From: Bacteroidota bacterium
GTDB lineage: Bacteria; Bacteroidota; Bacteroidia; Chitinophagales; Chitinophagaceae
DNA: 64,000 nt
Assembly (NCBI GenBank): GCA_018268085.1
Contig: JAFDXE010000002.1
Location: 1-64,000, forward strand
Direction of reading: 5' to 3'
A program made the translations under genes and the position numbers. The notes under the pieces are model-generated. The model ran no database searches, had not been told where the DNA came from, and worked only from the letters and a program-made list of their open reading frames with translations. Below are positions 1-7,538 of the stretch, in pieces. The stretch's first letter is position 1, and each line of letters opens with the position of its first letter.

Positions 1-716
1 CGGTTCTTTGAATCGAGCAGGTAACCGTTTGTTCCGGTGAGTGAACTGAATTGTTCAATGATTGGTTCCTTTTCGATATTATGGTTACGATAGCTGATAT
101 TCCTGGTTTGTTTATTAAATACCGCAAGCCCCGAATCGCAAAACAACCAGTATTTTTTCCTGACAGGATCATCGATCATATTTGTGACCCTCCAGTTTTC
201 AGGAATGGTAAACGTATTGTACACAGAAGAAAATTCGTTGCTCTGTTTATTATAGGTAGTAACTTCTGTAAATCTGAAAATATAAAAAATATTGCCATCG
301 CTATCCTGTAACAGGTATCGCGACCGTTTCAGGTTTACTTCATCCTTTAGTTTAACTTTTACTTTCCTGAAGGTGAAGCCGTGGGTATCGAAAATACCAA
401 TATCGCCATTTGCAAACAACAACCAAAGGTTTTGCTGTTTGTCGAACATCAGTTGAATAATAAAATTGTCTGGTATTGATTTAGGGTTTGATGGATTATG
501 ACGAAATGTTTTAAAACGGGTGCCGTCAAATCTTTGTAATCCATTAATGGTACCGATCCATAAATACCCCTGTTCATCTTGTGCAATATTGCTGATATTG
601 TAGGCTGCCAGCCCGTTATTTACAGTATAATGAATAAAAGAGTATTGCTTTTCATCCTGTGAAAATCCGGTAATGAATACCAGCAGTAAACATATCGTTG
701 AAGTAATTTTTCTCAC
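1..716 (-). CDS. Two-component regulator propeller protein, N-terminal part (runs off window)
   Basis: This is a partial gene reading leftward out of the window. The start chosen is GTG at 716, because the frame has a TGA eight codons upstream and no ATG in between. The product opens with a signal peptide (VRKITSTICLLLVFITGFSQ) and then periplasmic propeller-blade repeats. The segments GLAAYNISNIAQDEQGYLWI and GTINGLQRFDGTRFKTFRHN match the Reg_prop repeat closely. In Bacteroidota such proteins are usually hybrid or LytS/LuxR-linked sensors whose periplasmic propeller precedes a Y_Y_Y domain, a membrane helix and a kinase or HTH output. That output lies outside the window, so the final class is unknown. 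Confidence 0.75.
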   Translation of the reverse strand, partial: MRKITSTICLLLVFITGFSQDEKQYSFIHYTVNNGLAAYNISNIAQDEQGYLWIGTINGLQRFDGTRFKTFRHNPSNPKSIPDNFIIQLMFDKQQNLWLLFANGDIGIFDTHGFTFRKVKVKLKDEVNLKRSRYLLQDSDGNIFYIFRFTEVTTYNKQSNEFSSVYNTFTIPENWRVTNMIDDPVRKKYWLFCDSGLAVFNKQTRNISYRNHNIEKEPIIEQFSSLTGTNGYLLDSKN

Positions 717-965
717 GCAGTATTTAGCCAGACATTCAAATATAAATCATACGCCCAATAGTTTAAATTTTCCCGGTACGAACTGTTGATTTTGGGTGCA
801 GACCGGTGAAATAACGGTTTGAATTGCGGACAAATTTTTAATGATATCTGCGCAAATTGAGCATAGAGATTTTTTCATACACAAAAAACATCAATTCATA
901 CACAATGGCATTTGCAATTTATCAATGACTATAGAATTTTATTTTTTACAATTTAAATCTATAGC

Positions 966-1835
966 ATGAAACAATTGAACCTCTTTATTATGCTCATCAC
1001 TATGATGGCAATATTTTCCTGTAAAAAAGACAAGCCGGGTAATTCAACGCCCAATCCTGTTGATACTACTTTAGTTCCTCCACCTGCGGGTGACACAGCA
1101 GAAATTCCGTTAGAGGACACAGCCAGGTTTTTGCTAAAAGATATTGTTGGCAGTAACCTTCCTACTCCTTATTATCATTTTGTGTACGACAACGAGCACT
1201 ATGTAACCGAGATCAGTTTTGCCGCTAACCTCGATATATTCAGGCTAACGTATTCAGATAAACGCCTCCAAACTGTTACCAATATCAACCATGGCAACCA
1301 ACTCAGTTATTCCTATACCGGAGATATGGTTACGCTGGTTACTGAACGAAATGATAGTGGTGTTAAAACATGGGAATACCAAATGGAATACAACAGCCTG
1401 CATCAACTTATTCAAATGCGCTGGATACAATTTACCAACGGTGTAACGGCCAGCCCATATAAAAAATACGTTTTCAGTTATGGTGCCAATGGAAACCTGG
1501 TAAAAACAGAACGCTATTTCAGGCAGCCATCAGGAGCGCTTGAATGGAGCAGCACAACAGAGTATAAAGATTTCGATAACAATACCAGTACAGATGATTT
1601 TGCATTAAACAAAGATTTTTTTGAAAGCCTGGTGTACCTGCCTAAAGTAAGGTTGATGAAAAACAATTACCGTACGGAAATTACCACAGGCATAGATAAT
1701 GATTACAGAACCACTTACACTTATCAATACAATAACCAGCGCCCGGTTTCGAAGGCGGGAATAATGACGCAAACACGGGGTACAAACGCAGGACAAACAT
1801 TCAGCTTTAACTGGCAAATCAGTTATTATAATTAA
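966..1835 (+). CDS. Hypothetical lipoprotein with YD-like strand repeats
   Basis: The 289-residue product begins with a lipoprotein signal peptide; the lipobox cysteine is Cys19 (AIFSC), followed by Lys-Lys-Asp. A Pro/Thr-rich spacer (residues 25-50) leads to a beta-rich domain with many Tyr-Asp and Tyr-Ser pairs (YDNEHYVTEISF, LTYSDKRLQTV). These resemble the short strand repeats of YD/RHS-like or DUF4595-like lipoproteins common in Bacteroidota. It is probably anchored to a membrane facing the periplasm or cell surface. It lies 30 bp before the glycosyltransferase gene and could share its transcript. No enzymatic motif is visible, and the family assignment is only by resemblance. Confidence 0.7.
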   Translation: MKQLNLFIMLITMMAIFSCKKDKPGNSTPNPVDTTLVPPPAGDTAEIPLEDTARFLLKDIVGSNLPTPYYHFVYDNEHYVTEISFAANLDIFRLTYSDKRLQTVTNINHGNQLSYSYTGDMVTLVTERNDSGVKTWEYQMEYNSLHQLIQMRWIQFTNGVTASPYKKYVFSYGANGNLVKTERYFRQPSGALEWSSTTEYKDFDNNTSTDDFALNKDFFESLVYLPKVRLMKNNYRTEITTGIDNDYRTTYTYQYNNQRPVSKAGIMTQTRGTNAGQTFSFNWQISYYN

Positions 1836-1865
1836 AAGTATATACCAATAAAAAATAAGTAAGAC

Positions 1866-3245
1866 ATGAAACACAGTGAACAAAAACTTGAAGAAGCATT
1901 CAGGCTTATTGCACAAACCAATTCAAAAAAAATTCTTTTTGCATGTGTTCCTGGCGACGGGCATTTTAATCCGTTAACAGGGCTTGCAAAATATTTGCAG
2001 GCTGCGGGCTATGATGTACGCTGGTACACGGGAACTGCTTATGCAAAGAAACTGGAACGGTTACAGATACATCACTATCCATTTGATAAAGCGCTTGAAG
2101 TTAATGGTGAAAATATAGATATCATTTTTCAGGAAAGAAATTCAATAAAAAATCCTGTGAAGCGATTGAATTTCGACATTATAAATGTGTTTATAAAGCG
2201 TGCGCCGGAATATTATGCCGATCTTATCAATATTTATAAATCATTTTCCTTTGATCTGGTTGTTGCCGATTGTGCATTTACTGCCATTCCGTTCATCACG
2301 GATAAGATGAATATTCCTGTTATCAGCATTGGCGTTTTTCCATTGGTGGAAACATCTAAAGACCTTGCGCCTGCCGGTGTGGGTAAAACTCCCTCCTATA
2401 CTTTCTGGGGAAAACAAAGACAGGCAATAGAAAGATGGGTGGCAGATAGACTATTATTCAGTCCGTCAAATAAATTCATGCGCAGGCTTATGAAGGAATA
2501 CGATATTGAAGTGGGAAAGCTAAGCCTGTTTGATGTGAACGTAAAGAAATCTACGCTGTTACTTCAAAGTGGTACGCCCGGTTTTGAATACAAACGAAGC
2601 GACCTGGGAAAGAACATCAGGTTTATCGGATCGTTGTTGCCCTATCGTACATCCAGTGAAAAGGATGCGTGGTTTGATGAAAGACTGATCAACTATTCAA
2701 AAATCGTTTTGGTTACACAGGGCACAGTTGAAAAAGATATAGAGAAATTATTGGTGCCCTCTTTAGAAGCATTTAAAAATACAGATACGTTAGTAGTGTG
2801 TACTACAGGTGGAACCAAAACAGATCAATTGAAAAAAAGATTTCCTCATGCAAACGTGATCATTGAAGATTATATTCCTTTCGCCGACATCATGCCTTAT
2901 GCAACCGTTTACATAACAAATGGTGGTTACGGTGGCGTGATGCTGGGTATTAAACATCATTTACCCATGGTAGTTGCAGGCGTGCATGAAGGAAAAAATG
3001 AGATCAATGCAAGGATCGGGTATTTTAATCTTGGTATTAATTTAAAGACAGAAACACCTTCTGTACTTCAAATAAAAAAAGCAACGGAAGCAATCATGCA
3101 GGATCCTTTATATAAAGAAAATGTGATCAGGCTGGCAGATGAATTTAATGAATATGATCCTGAAATACTGTTTGCAAAATATGTAAGAGCAGTTTTAAAT
3201 GAAAGGCGATCCTTTGCATCGCGGTTAGAAGTAGCGGAAAACTAA
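1866..3245 (+). CDS. GT1-family (UDP-glycosyltransferase-like) glycosyltransferase
   Basis: The 459-residue protein is a two-domain GT-B glycosyltransferase of the macrolide/UGT type. The N-terminal domain has the acceptor-side signature FACVPGDGHFNPLTGLAKYL near residue 27. The C-terminal domain has the donor-binding block VLVTQGTVEKD, then the YIPFADIMPYATVYITNGGY and GGVMLGIKHHLPMVV segments around residues 335-375, equivalent to the PSPG region. It should transfer a sugar from an NDP-sugar to a small lipophilic acceptor in the cytoplasm; the acceptor cannot be predicted. It has no signal peptide. The 5' gap of 30 bp suggests co-transcription with the upstream lipoprotein. Confidence 0.85.
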   Translation: MKHSEQKLEEAFRLIAQTNSKKILFACVPGDGHFNPLTGLAKYLQAAGYDVRWYTGTAYAKKLERLQIHHYPFDKALEVNGENIDIIFQERNSIKNPVKRLNFDIINVFIKRAPEYYADLINIYKSFSFDLVVADCAFTAIPFITDKMNIPVISIGVFPLVETSKDLAPAGVGKTPSYTFWGKQRQAIERWVADRLLFSPSNKFMRRLMKEYDIEVGKLSLFDVNVKKSTLLLQSGTPGFEYKRSDLGKNIRFIGSLLPYRTSSEKDAWFDERLINYSKIVLVTQGTVEKDIEKLLVPSLEAFKNTDTLVVCTTGGTKTDQLKKRFPHANVIIEDYIPFADIMPYATVYITNGGYGGVMLGIKHHLPMVVAGVHEGKNEINARIGYFNLGINLKTETPSVLQIKKATEAIMQDPLYKENVIRLADEFNEYDPEILFAKYVRAVLNERRSFASRLEVAEN

Positions 3246-3294
3246 TGGCAGATAACCCGGGATACTATTTACTGCTTTTGATTTTTGAAATGAT

Positions 3295-3615
3295 TTAATA
3301 CTGACAAAGCGAAGCCACCGGTTTGCCCATAACAGTTGACATCCCATAGAGATCAAAAAATTGTTCAGTATAACAAAACAGGTTTTGAAGAAAAGCATGC
3401 GCATCCCTGGTACACCATGATTCCATTCCCGGCCGGGATAAGATCAGGGGTAATAGCTCAAATGCGGTTTCCCGGTCGTTTGATAGTATATAATTTTTTA
3501 TTTCCCGAAACAGGTTCACCTGCGCAGCATGCATGTTAACGGATTCAAAGGTTGCGAATGAACCTGTTTCATTTTTACCCGGAAGAAATGAATTTGTACT
3601 TGCTATGTTTTTCAT
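3295..3615 (-). CDS. Hypothetical protein, 106 aa
   Basis: A small soluble product with no signal peptide or membrane helix. The start chosen is the ATG at 3615 (MKNIASTNSFLPGKNETGSF). The frame stays open to a TTG at 3735, but that would overlap the regulator promoter region. The C-terminal half is helical, with two cysteines (SWCTRDAHAFLQNLFCYTEQ). It is divergent from the Crp/Fnr-type gene beginning at 3738, so the 122-bp gap probably carries both promoters and the regulator may control it. Not recognised as any known family. Confidence 0.5.
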   Translation of the reverse strand: MKNIASTNSFLPGKNETGSFATFESVNMHAAQVNLFREIKNYILSNDRETAFELLPLILSRPGMESWCTRDAHAFLQNLFCYTEQFFDLYGMSTVMGKPVASLCQY

Positions 3616-3737
3616 ATAAAATCGTAAAAGACGAATGATGCTGTAAATTATGGGGAGACATTTAATACTATCATGAATAGTTTCCGATGTGTTGGTTTGC
3701 TTTAATAAACGGTTTACATTCGTTGAAGTTTGCAACT

Positions 3738-4319
3738 ATGAACCGGACCGGAGTTTTACAATCCTTTATTGAAAAAATTTACCCGTTAGATAAAAGTACA
3801 AGCGATCAGTTCTTATCTATATGGCAACCGTATGATGCCAAACGAAAAACCGTATTAACACGCCCGGGTGATACGGAACGGTATCTTTATTTTGTTACGG
3901 AGGGTATCCAGCGAGTGTACTATTACGATGAACACGATCGGGAAGCGACCATTATCTTTAGTTACCCGCCTTCATTTTTTGGGATTGCAGATAGTTTTTT
4001 GCTGCAAACGCCTTCCCGTTTTTTTGCAGAAACCTTAACGGCTTCTTCCTTCCTCAGAACAGATTTTCAACAACTGGATGAGCTGATGAAAAAAGATCAT
4101 ACAGTGGAACGCATGATCCGTATGTTAACAAGCGCCGCATTTTCAGGCCTGATGGAACGCATGATTGAAATCCAGTGTTTTTCATCCGAAGAAAAATTTG
4201 TTGCATTGTTAAAGAGAAGTCCGCACATATTAAACATGATACCCCATAAATACATTGCCAGCTATTTGGGTATTGATGCAACCAACTTCAGCAAATTACT
4301 TTCGAAAGTGAGAATTTAA
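3738..4319 (+). CDS. Crp/Fnr-family transcriptional regulator
   Basis: The 193-residue product has an N-terminal cyclic-nucleotide-binding beta-roll (about residues 20-125; TRPGDTERYLYFVTEGIQRV, then YDEHDREATIIFSYPPSFFG). The short C-terminal helix-turn-helix ends in IPHKYIASYLGIDATNFSKL. The ATG at 3738 is preferred over an in-frame GTG at 3687, because it starts right where the family begins. The cysteine cluster of Fnr is absent, so it is unlikely to bind an Fe-S cluster. The beta-roll pocket does not show the canonical cAMP-binding Arg-Ser pair, as is common in Bacteroidota members, so its ligand is unknown. It is divergent from the 106-aa gene. Confidence 0.85.
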   Translation: MNRTGVLQSFIEKIYPLDKSTSDQFLSIWQPYDAKRKTVLTRPGDTERYLYFVTEGIQRVYYYDEHDREATIIFSYPPSFFGIADSFLLQTPSRFFAETLTASSFLRTDFQQLDELMKKDHTVERMIRMLTSAAFSGLMERMIEIQCFSSEEKFVALLKRSPHILNMIPHKYIASYLGIDATNFSKLLSKVRI

Positions 4320-4543
4320 AAAATGATCAATTGATTTATTCAAAAAGTTTTTGAAAAATTTTTTATTTGACTGATAGTTGTTGTAAGAAAGTGGAACTGA
4401 AACCTGCCAAACATAGCAACAGCTTTTTGTTGCAGTATCTTATCTTCTTTTACATCGCTGCCATACCTGTCCTCAAAAATCATGGTATTTACCAATAATT
4501 TTATTTTCCGGAAGGTTCAAATTTGTATTCTAAATTTTAAGCC

Positions 4544-5149
4544 ATGACATACAACACAAATCAACTACTCAACAATTTGTACAACCAAACCGAGGAGCAT
4601 CTCAACCTGGTAATTGCCCAATGGCAATCGCTTCCACCCATTCGTTTGTTAACACAACCTTCACCCGGTAAATGGAGCGCCGCACAATGCCTTGATCACC
4701 TCAACAGTTACGGCAGATATTATTTGCCCGCCATTGAAAAAGCATTAGCCGGTGCAACAGCAAAGCCTGCACCTGATTTTACCAGCGGATGGCTCGGAAA
4801 TTATTTCTATAATCTTATGCTCCCGGAACGAAAAGGTAAACAAATGAAAAAAATGAAAGCACCTAAAAATCACACGCCGGTAGTGCAGCTTAATAGTGCC
4901 AAAGTTGTAGATGAATTTATCAGTCAGCAGGAAATGCTGGAACAACTAATTGATAGGTCACGCAAAACGGATATCAGCAAAGTACGCATTCCCATTTCCA
5001 TTGCACCGCTTATCAAATTAAAACTGGGCGATACCTTTTTATTCCTGGTGGCGCATAATAAACGCCATATCCTGCAGGCGCAAAAGGCACTGGATGAAAG
5101 CTGCTTTCAGATAAAGGAAGTTCAGCATTCCGGGCCAAACCTGTCATGA
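4544..5149 (+). CDS. DinB-superfamily protein
   Basis: The 201-residue soluble protein shows the DinB/YfiT four-helix-bundle pattern. It starts with an N-terminal helix (NQLLNNLYNQTEEHLNLVIA), then PSPGKWSAAQCLDHLNSYGR with the first metal-ligand type His. The C-terminal LFLVAHNKRHILQAQKAL carries the second and third His positions. Family members bind a divalent metal and often act as thiol-dependent transferases, but the substrate is unknown here. A second DinB-like gene occurs at 43461. It stands alone, with a 225-bp leader and a 92-bp gap before the cytochrome gene. Confidence 0.8.
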   Translation: MTYNTNQLLNNLYNQTEEHLNLVIAQWQSLPPIRLLTQPSPGKWSAAQCLDHLNSYGRYYLPAIEKALAGATAKPAPDFTSGWLGNYFYNLMLPERKGKQMKKMKAPKNHTPVVQLNSAKVVDEFISQQEMLEQLIDRSRKTDISKVRIPISIAPLIKLKLGDTFLFLVAHNKRHILQAQKALDESCFQIKEVQHSGPNLS

Positions 5150-5241
5150 ATACAGTTCATGCATAGATATAGTCAATTCAAACAGTAAGCAGTAGCCGCA
5201 GTTACCATAGCTGTTCATCTTTGTGAAATAAATTTCATGAG

Positions 5242-6177
5242 ATGAAACGGCTGAAGAAAATATTAAAATGGACTGGATTAATACTGCTGGTACTTATCGT
5301 GGGAATTACAACAATTACGGCTTCAAGACAAAACCTGAAATATGATGCACCGTACCCGGATATCAAAGCCAGTAGAGATACCGCAGTGATCGCACGTGGT
5401 AAACACCTGGTATATGATATAGCCCATTGCAACAACTGTCATAGCCGTACCAACAGCGATTCTATTTTAAAACTCGGGCAGGAAGTGCCACTCACCGGTG
5501 GTTTTGTATTTGATATTCCGCTGGGAAAGATCTATTCGAAAAATATTACGCCGGATACTTTAACCGGGATTGGCAGGTTTACAGATGCGGAGATTGCAAG
5601 GGCACTTCGTTATGGTGTTCATCCCGATGGAACAGTTGTGTATGATTTTATGCCGTTCCATAATTTATCGGATGAAGATATGACAGCCATTATTTCTTAT
5701 CTGCGTGTACAAAAACCCGTTAGATTCTCCGTACCCGATCATAAGCTGAATGTGCTGGGAAATATTGTAAAGGCATTTTTAGTGAAGCCTGTAGGTCCTA
5801 CAGAAAAAATTGAACATTCGGTAAAACCAGATACAACTGCCGAATATGGAAAGTATCTCGTAAACAATGTAGCCAATTGCAGCGGTTGTCATACAAACCG
5901 GTTGCCAACAGGTGAATTTTCAGGCGAACCATTTGCCGGAGGAAAAATTGAAGAAGGGAAGAATATTTTTTACCCGCCCAATATTACACCGCATCCGGAG
6001 AGTCCTATCTATCACTGGACGGAAAATGATTTCATCCAGCGATTTCAAAAAGGAAAGATCATCAGCAACAGCATCATGCCCTGGAATAATTTTCAGCGCA
6101 TGAGTACAGACGAAGTAAAAGCCATCTATAAATACCTGAGAACAGTAAAGCCGGCTCCATCCACCATTGTACATTAA
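5242..6177 (+). CDS. Diheme cytochrome c, membrane-anchored
   Basis: The 311-residue product has an N-terminal membrane helix (residues 10-27) with no obvious cleavage site, so it is probably anchored with both heme domains in the periplasm. Two CxxCH heme motifs are visible: CNNCH at residues 63-67 and CSGCH at 213-217. Each is followed by a plausible axial Met (DFMPFHNLSDED and NSIMPWNNFQRM). This layout matches tandem class I cytochromes c that feed electrons to dehydrogenases or terminal oxidases. It lies 45 bp before a hemerythrin-like gene on the same strand. No partner dehydrogenase or oxidase is encoded nearby. Confidence 0.88.
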   Translation: MKRLKKILKWTGLILLVLIVGITTITASRQNLKYDAPYPDIKASRDTAVIARGKHLVYDIAHCNNCHSRTNSDSILKLGQEVPLTGGFVFDIPLGKIYSKNITPDTLTGIGRFTDAEIARALRYGVHPDGTVVYDFMPFHNLSDEDMTAIISYLRVQKPVRFSVPDHKLNVLGNIVKAFLVKPVGPTEKIEHSVKPDTTAEYGKYLVNNVANCSGCHTNRLPTGEFSGEPFAGGKIEEGKNIFYPPNITPHPESPIYHWTENDFIQRFQKGKIISNSIMPWNNFQRMSTDEVKAIYKYLRTVKPAPSTIVH

Positions 6178-6222
6178 TTGAATATCGAATTATATAATTA
6201 TTAACCAATCAAAAATTAGATC

Positions 6223-6903
6223 ATGTTACGCTACAACATTTTTAACCTCAAACACAAGGGACTCCGGGCTATGCTGTTTGAAACAGCCATCACGCTTCAA
6301 CACACTTCATTCGAAGACAAAGATGCCGCTGAAGAATCAATTAAACAGGTGGAAGCCGTGTTACATGCTTTCCATGATCATGCGACGCATGAAGATGCGC
6401 ACGTGTTGCCCGCTATCCAGAAGTATGATGCGGATCTGGTAAATGAATTTGAAAGTGAACATGGGATTGATGAATTGCTTACGCAAAATATTCAATCGCT
6501 GATTAACACCTATAAAAACGCATCCGGGAATGATGAATTAAATGCAGCAGGATATGCCTTGAATATGGCCTTTAATGAGTTCGTGGCGTTCAATTTATAT
6601 CACATGAACAAGGAGGAAAACAAAATCAATAAAGTATTGTGGGATCATTATTCAGATGTTGAATTGGGGCATATTACACAAACGATCATCGCAAGCATTC
6701 CGCCGCAGGTGATGGCTGAAGACGCAAGATGGATGATGAAAGGTACTTCTGACAGTGAACTCATTGCCTGGTTGCGAACAATTAAAAACACAGCGCCCGA
6801 CCAGGTATTTAAAGCGATGTTTGCCATAGCCGAATCTGTATTACCAACAGAAAGGCTGCAGGCTGTTCAGGATGGATTGATGGAAGGTGCGATGTTGGCC
6901 TGA
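6223..6903 (+). CDS. Hemerythrin-like (HHE domain) protein
   Basis: The 226-residue soluble protein has an N-terminal hemerythrin/HHE-like helical bundle. Candidate di-iron ligands are His and Glu in VLHAFHDHATHEDAHVLPAI, ESEHGIDELL and FNLYHMNKEENKINKVLWDH. Such proteins bind oxygen or NO at a di-iron site, or repair iron-sulfur clusters (YtfE-like). The extended C-terminal third (from about residue 150) is of unclear function. It probably shares a transcript with the diheme cytochrome gene 45 bp upstream and ends at a clear intrinsic terminator at 6936-6961. Confidence 0.8.
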   Translation: MLRYNIFNLKHKGLRAMLFETAITLQHTSFEDKDAAEESIKQVEAVLHAFHDHATHEDAHVLPAIQKYDADLVNEFESEHGIDELLTQNIQSLINTYKNASGNDELNAAGYALNMAFNEFVAFNLYHMNKEENKINKVLWDHYSDVELGHITQTIIASIPPQVMAEDARWMMKGTSDSELIAWLRTIKNTAPDQVFKAMFAIAESVLPTERLQAVQDGLMEGAMLA

Positions 6904-6935
6904 ATGTGAAAATAATAAAGCTATAGTTTATGTGA

Positions 6936-6961
6936 TGCTGTTCTTAGAACGGCATTTTTTT
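6936..6961 (+). terminator. Rho-independent terminator after the hemerythrin-like gene
   Basis: An 8-bp stem, TGCTGTTC (6936-6943) paired with GAACGGCA (6947-6954), with one G-T wobble and a TTA loop, is followed by seven T residues. It lies 32 bp after the stop codon. Confidence 0.85.
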
Positions 6962-7085
6962 ATGCAGCTAATTACAATAAAAGCATACTACAATTCATGT
7001 TCTCTTCTGCACAGTTCATTCATCATCTGCTTTATTAAGCGATAAGCCGGGGTTAGTTTTACACCCGGATATTAAAAGAAAAAAA

Positions 7086-7289
7086 ATGAAAAAAGTAAAA
7101 TTTGCGGCCCAGGTGATCATTCTCGCAGCAGCATTCCCGGTATTGTTTATTGCCGGTATTTACGGTCCTAAAACAAAAGCAGTTAAACCTGCAACGAAAC
7201 AGGAAGAGCCGGCCTGTATTCACAAAACTACGGTTGGGAATGCCGTGAGCATTTGTCCGTATAGCCCCTGCCCGCTTAAAACATCCTGA
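7086..7289 (+). CDS. Small secreted or membrane protein, 67 aa
   Basis: A short product with a Lys start and a hydrophobic stretch (VIILAAAFPVLFIAGIYG, residues 10-27) that could be a signal peptide or a single membrane anchor. The polar tail holds three cysteines (EPACIHK, SICPYSPCPLKTS), a C-terminal CPYSPCP pattern that could bind metal or form disulfides. It is preceded by an A-rich stretch (aaaagaaaaaaa) typical of Bacteroidota translation starts. It is followed by a 33-codon ORF and then a terminator at 7456-7482, which suggests a short two-gene transcript. No family is recognised. Confidence 0.5.
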   Translation: MKKVKFAAQVIILAAAFPVLFIAGIYGPKTKAVKPATKQEEPACIHKTTVGNAVSICPYSPCPLKTS

Positions 7290-7312
7290 TTATTCACTTG
7301 TCAATAAAAGTT

Positions 7313-7414
7313 ATGAGAATACAATCACTCACCATCCTGGTAAATTGCCTTCGGGCATGCATCGTAGCACTCGTATCGGTACTGGTAAGTTTTTTAGCGG
7401 TCGTTTTTTCGTGA
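7313..7414 (+). CDS. Candidate hydrophobic microprotein, 33 aa
   Basis: An ATG-initiated frame begins 23 bp after the stop of the 67-aa gene and ends 41 bp before a terminator. It encodes a basic start (MRIQSLTILVNCLRACIVAL) and an all-hydrophobic tail (VSVLVSFLAVVFS), that is, one membrane helix with two Cys. Position on a short bounded transcript supports it. Length and composition alone cannot prove translation. Confidence 0.3.
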   Translation: MRIQSLTILVNCLRACIVALVSVLVSFLAVVFS

Positions 7415-7455
7415 GCAAACAGTGAAATAGCAATAAATCACCTGTACCTTTCAGT

Positions 7456-7482
7456 AAGGCAGCCCCTGTGGTTGCCTTTTTT
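7456..7482 (+). terminator. Rho-independent terminator
   Basis: AAGGCAGCC (7456-7464) pairs with GGTTGCCTT (7470-7478) through nine positions including one wobble, with a CCTGT loop and a T-run to 7482. It closes the transcript of the small secreted or membrane proteins and lies 56 bp before the dihydroorotase homologue. Confidence 0.8.
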
Positions 7483-7538
7483 GTTTGATTCACCTAAACT
7501 CATGATTTTTTCAGATATTTGCACAATTCTACAAACGA

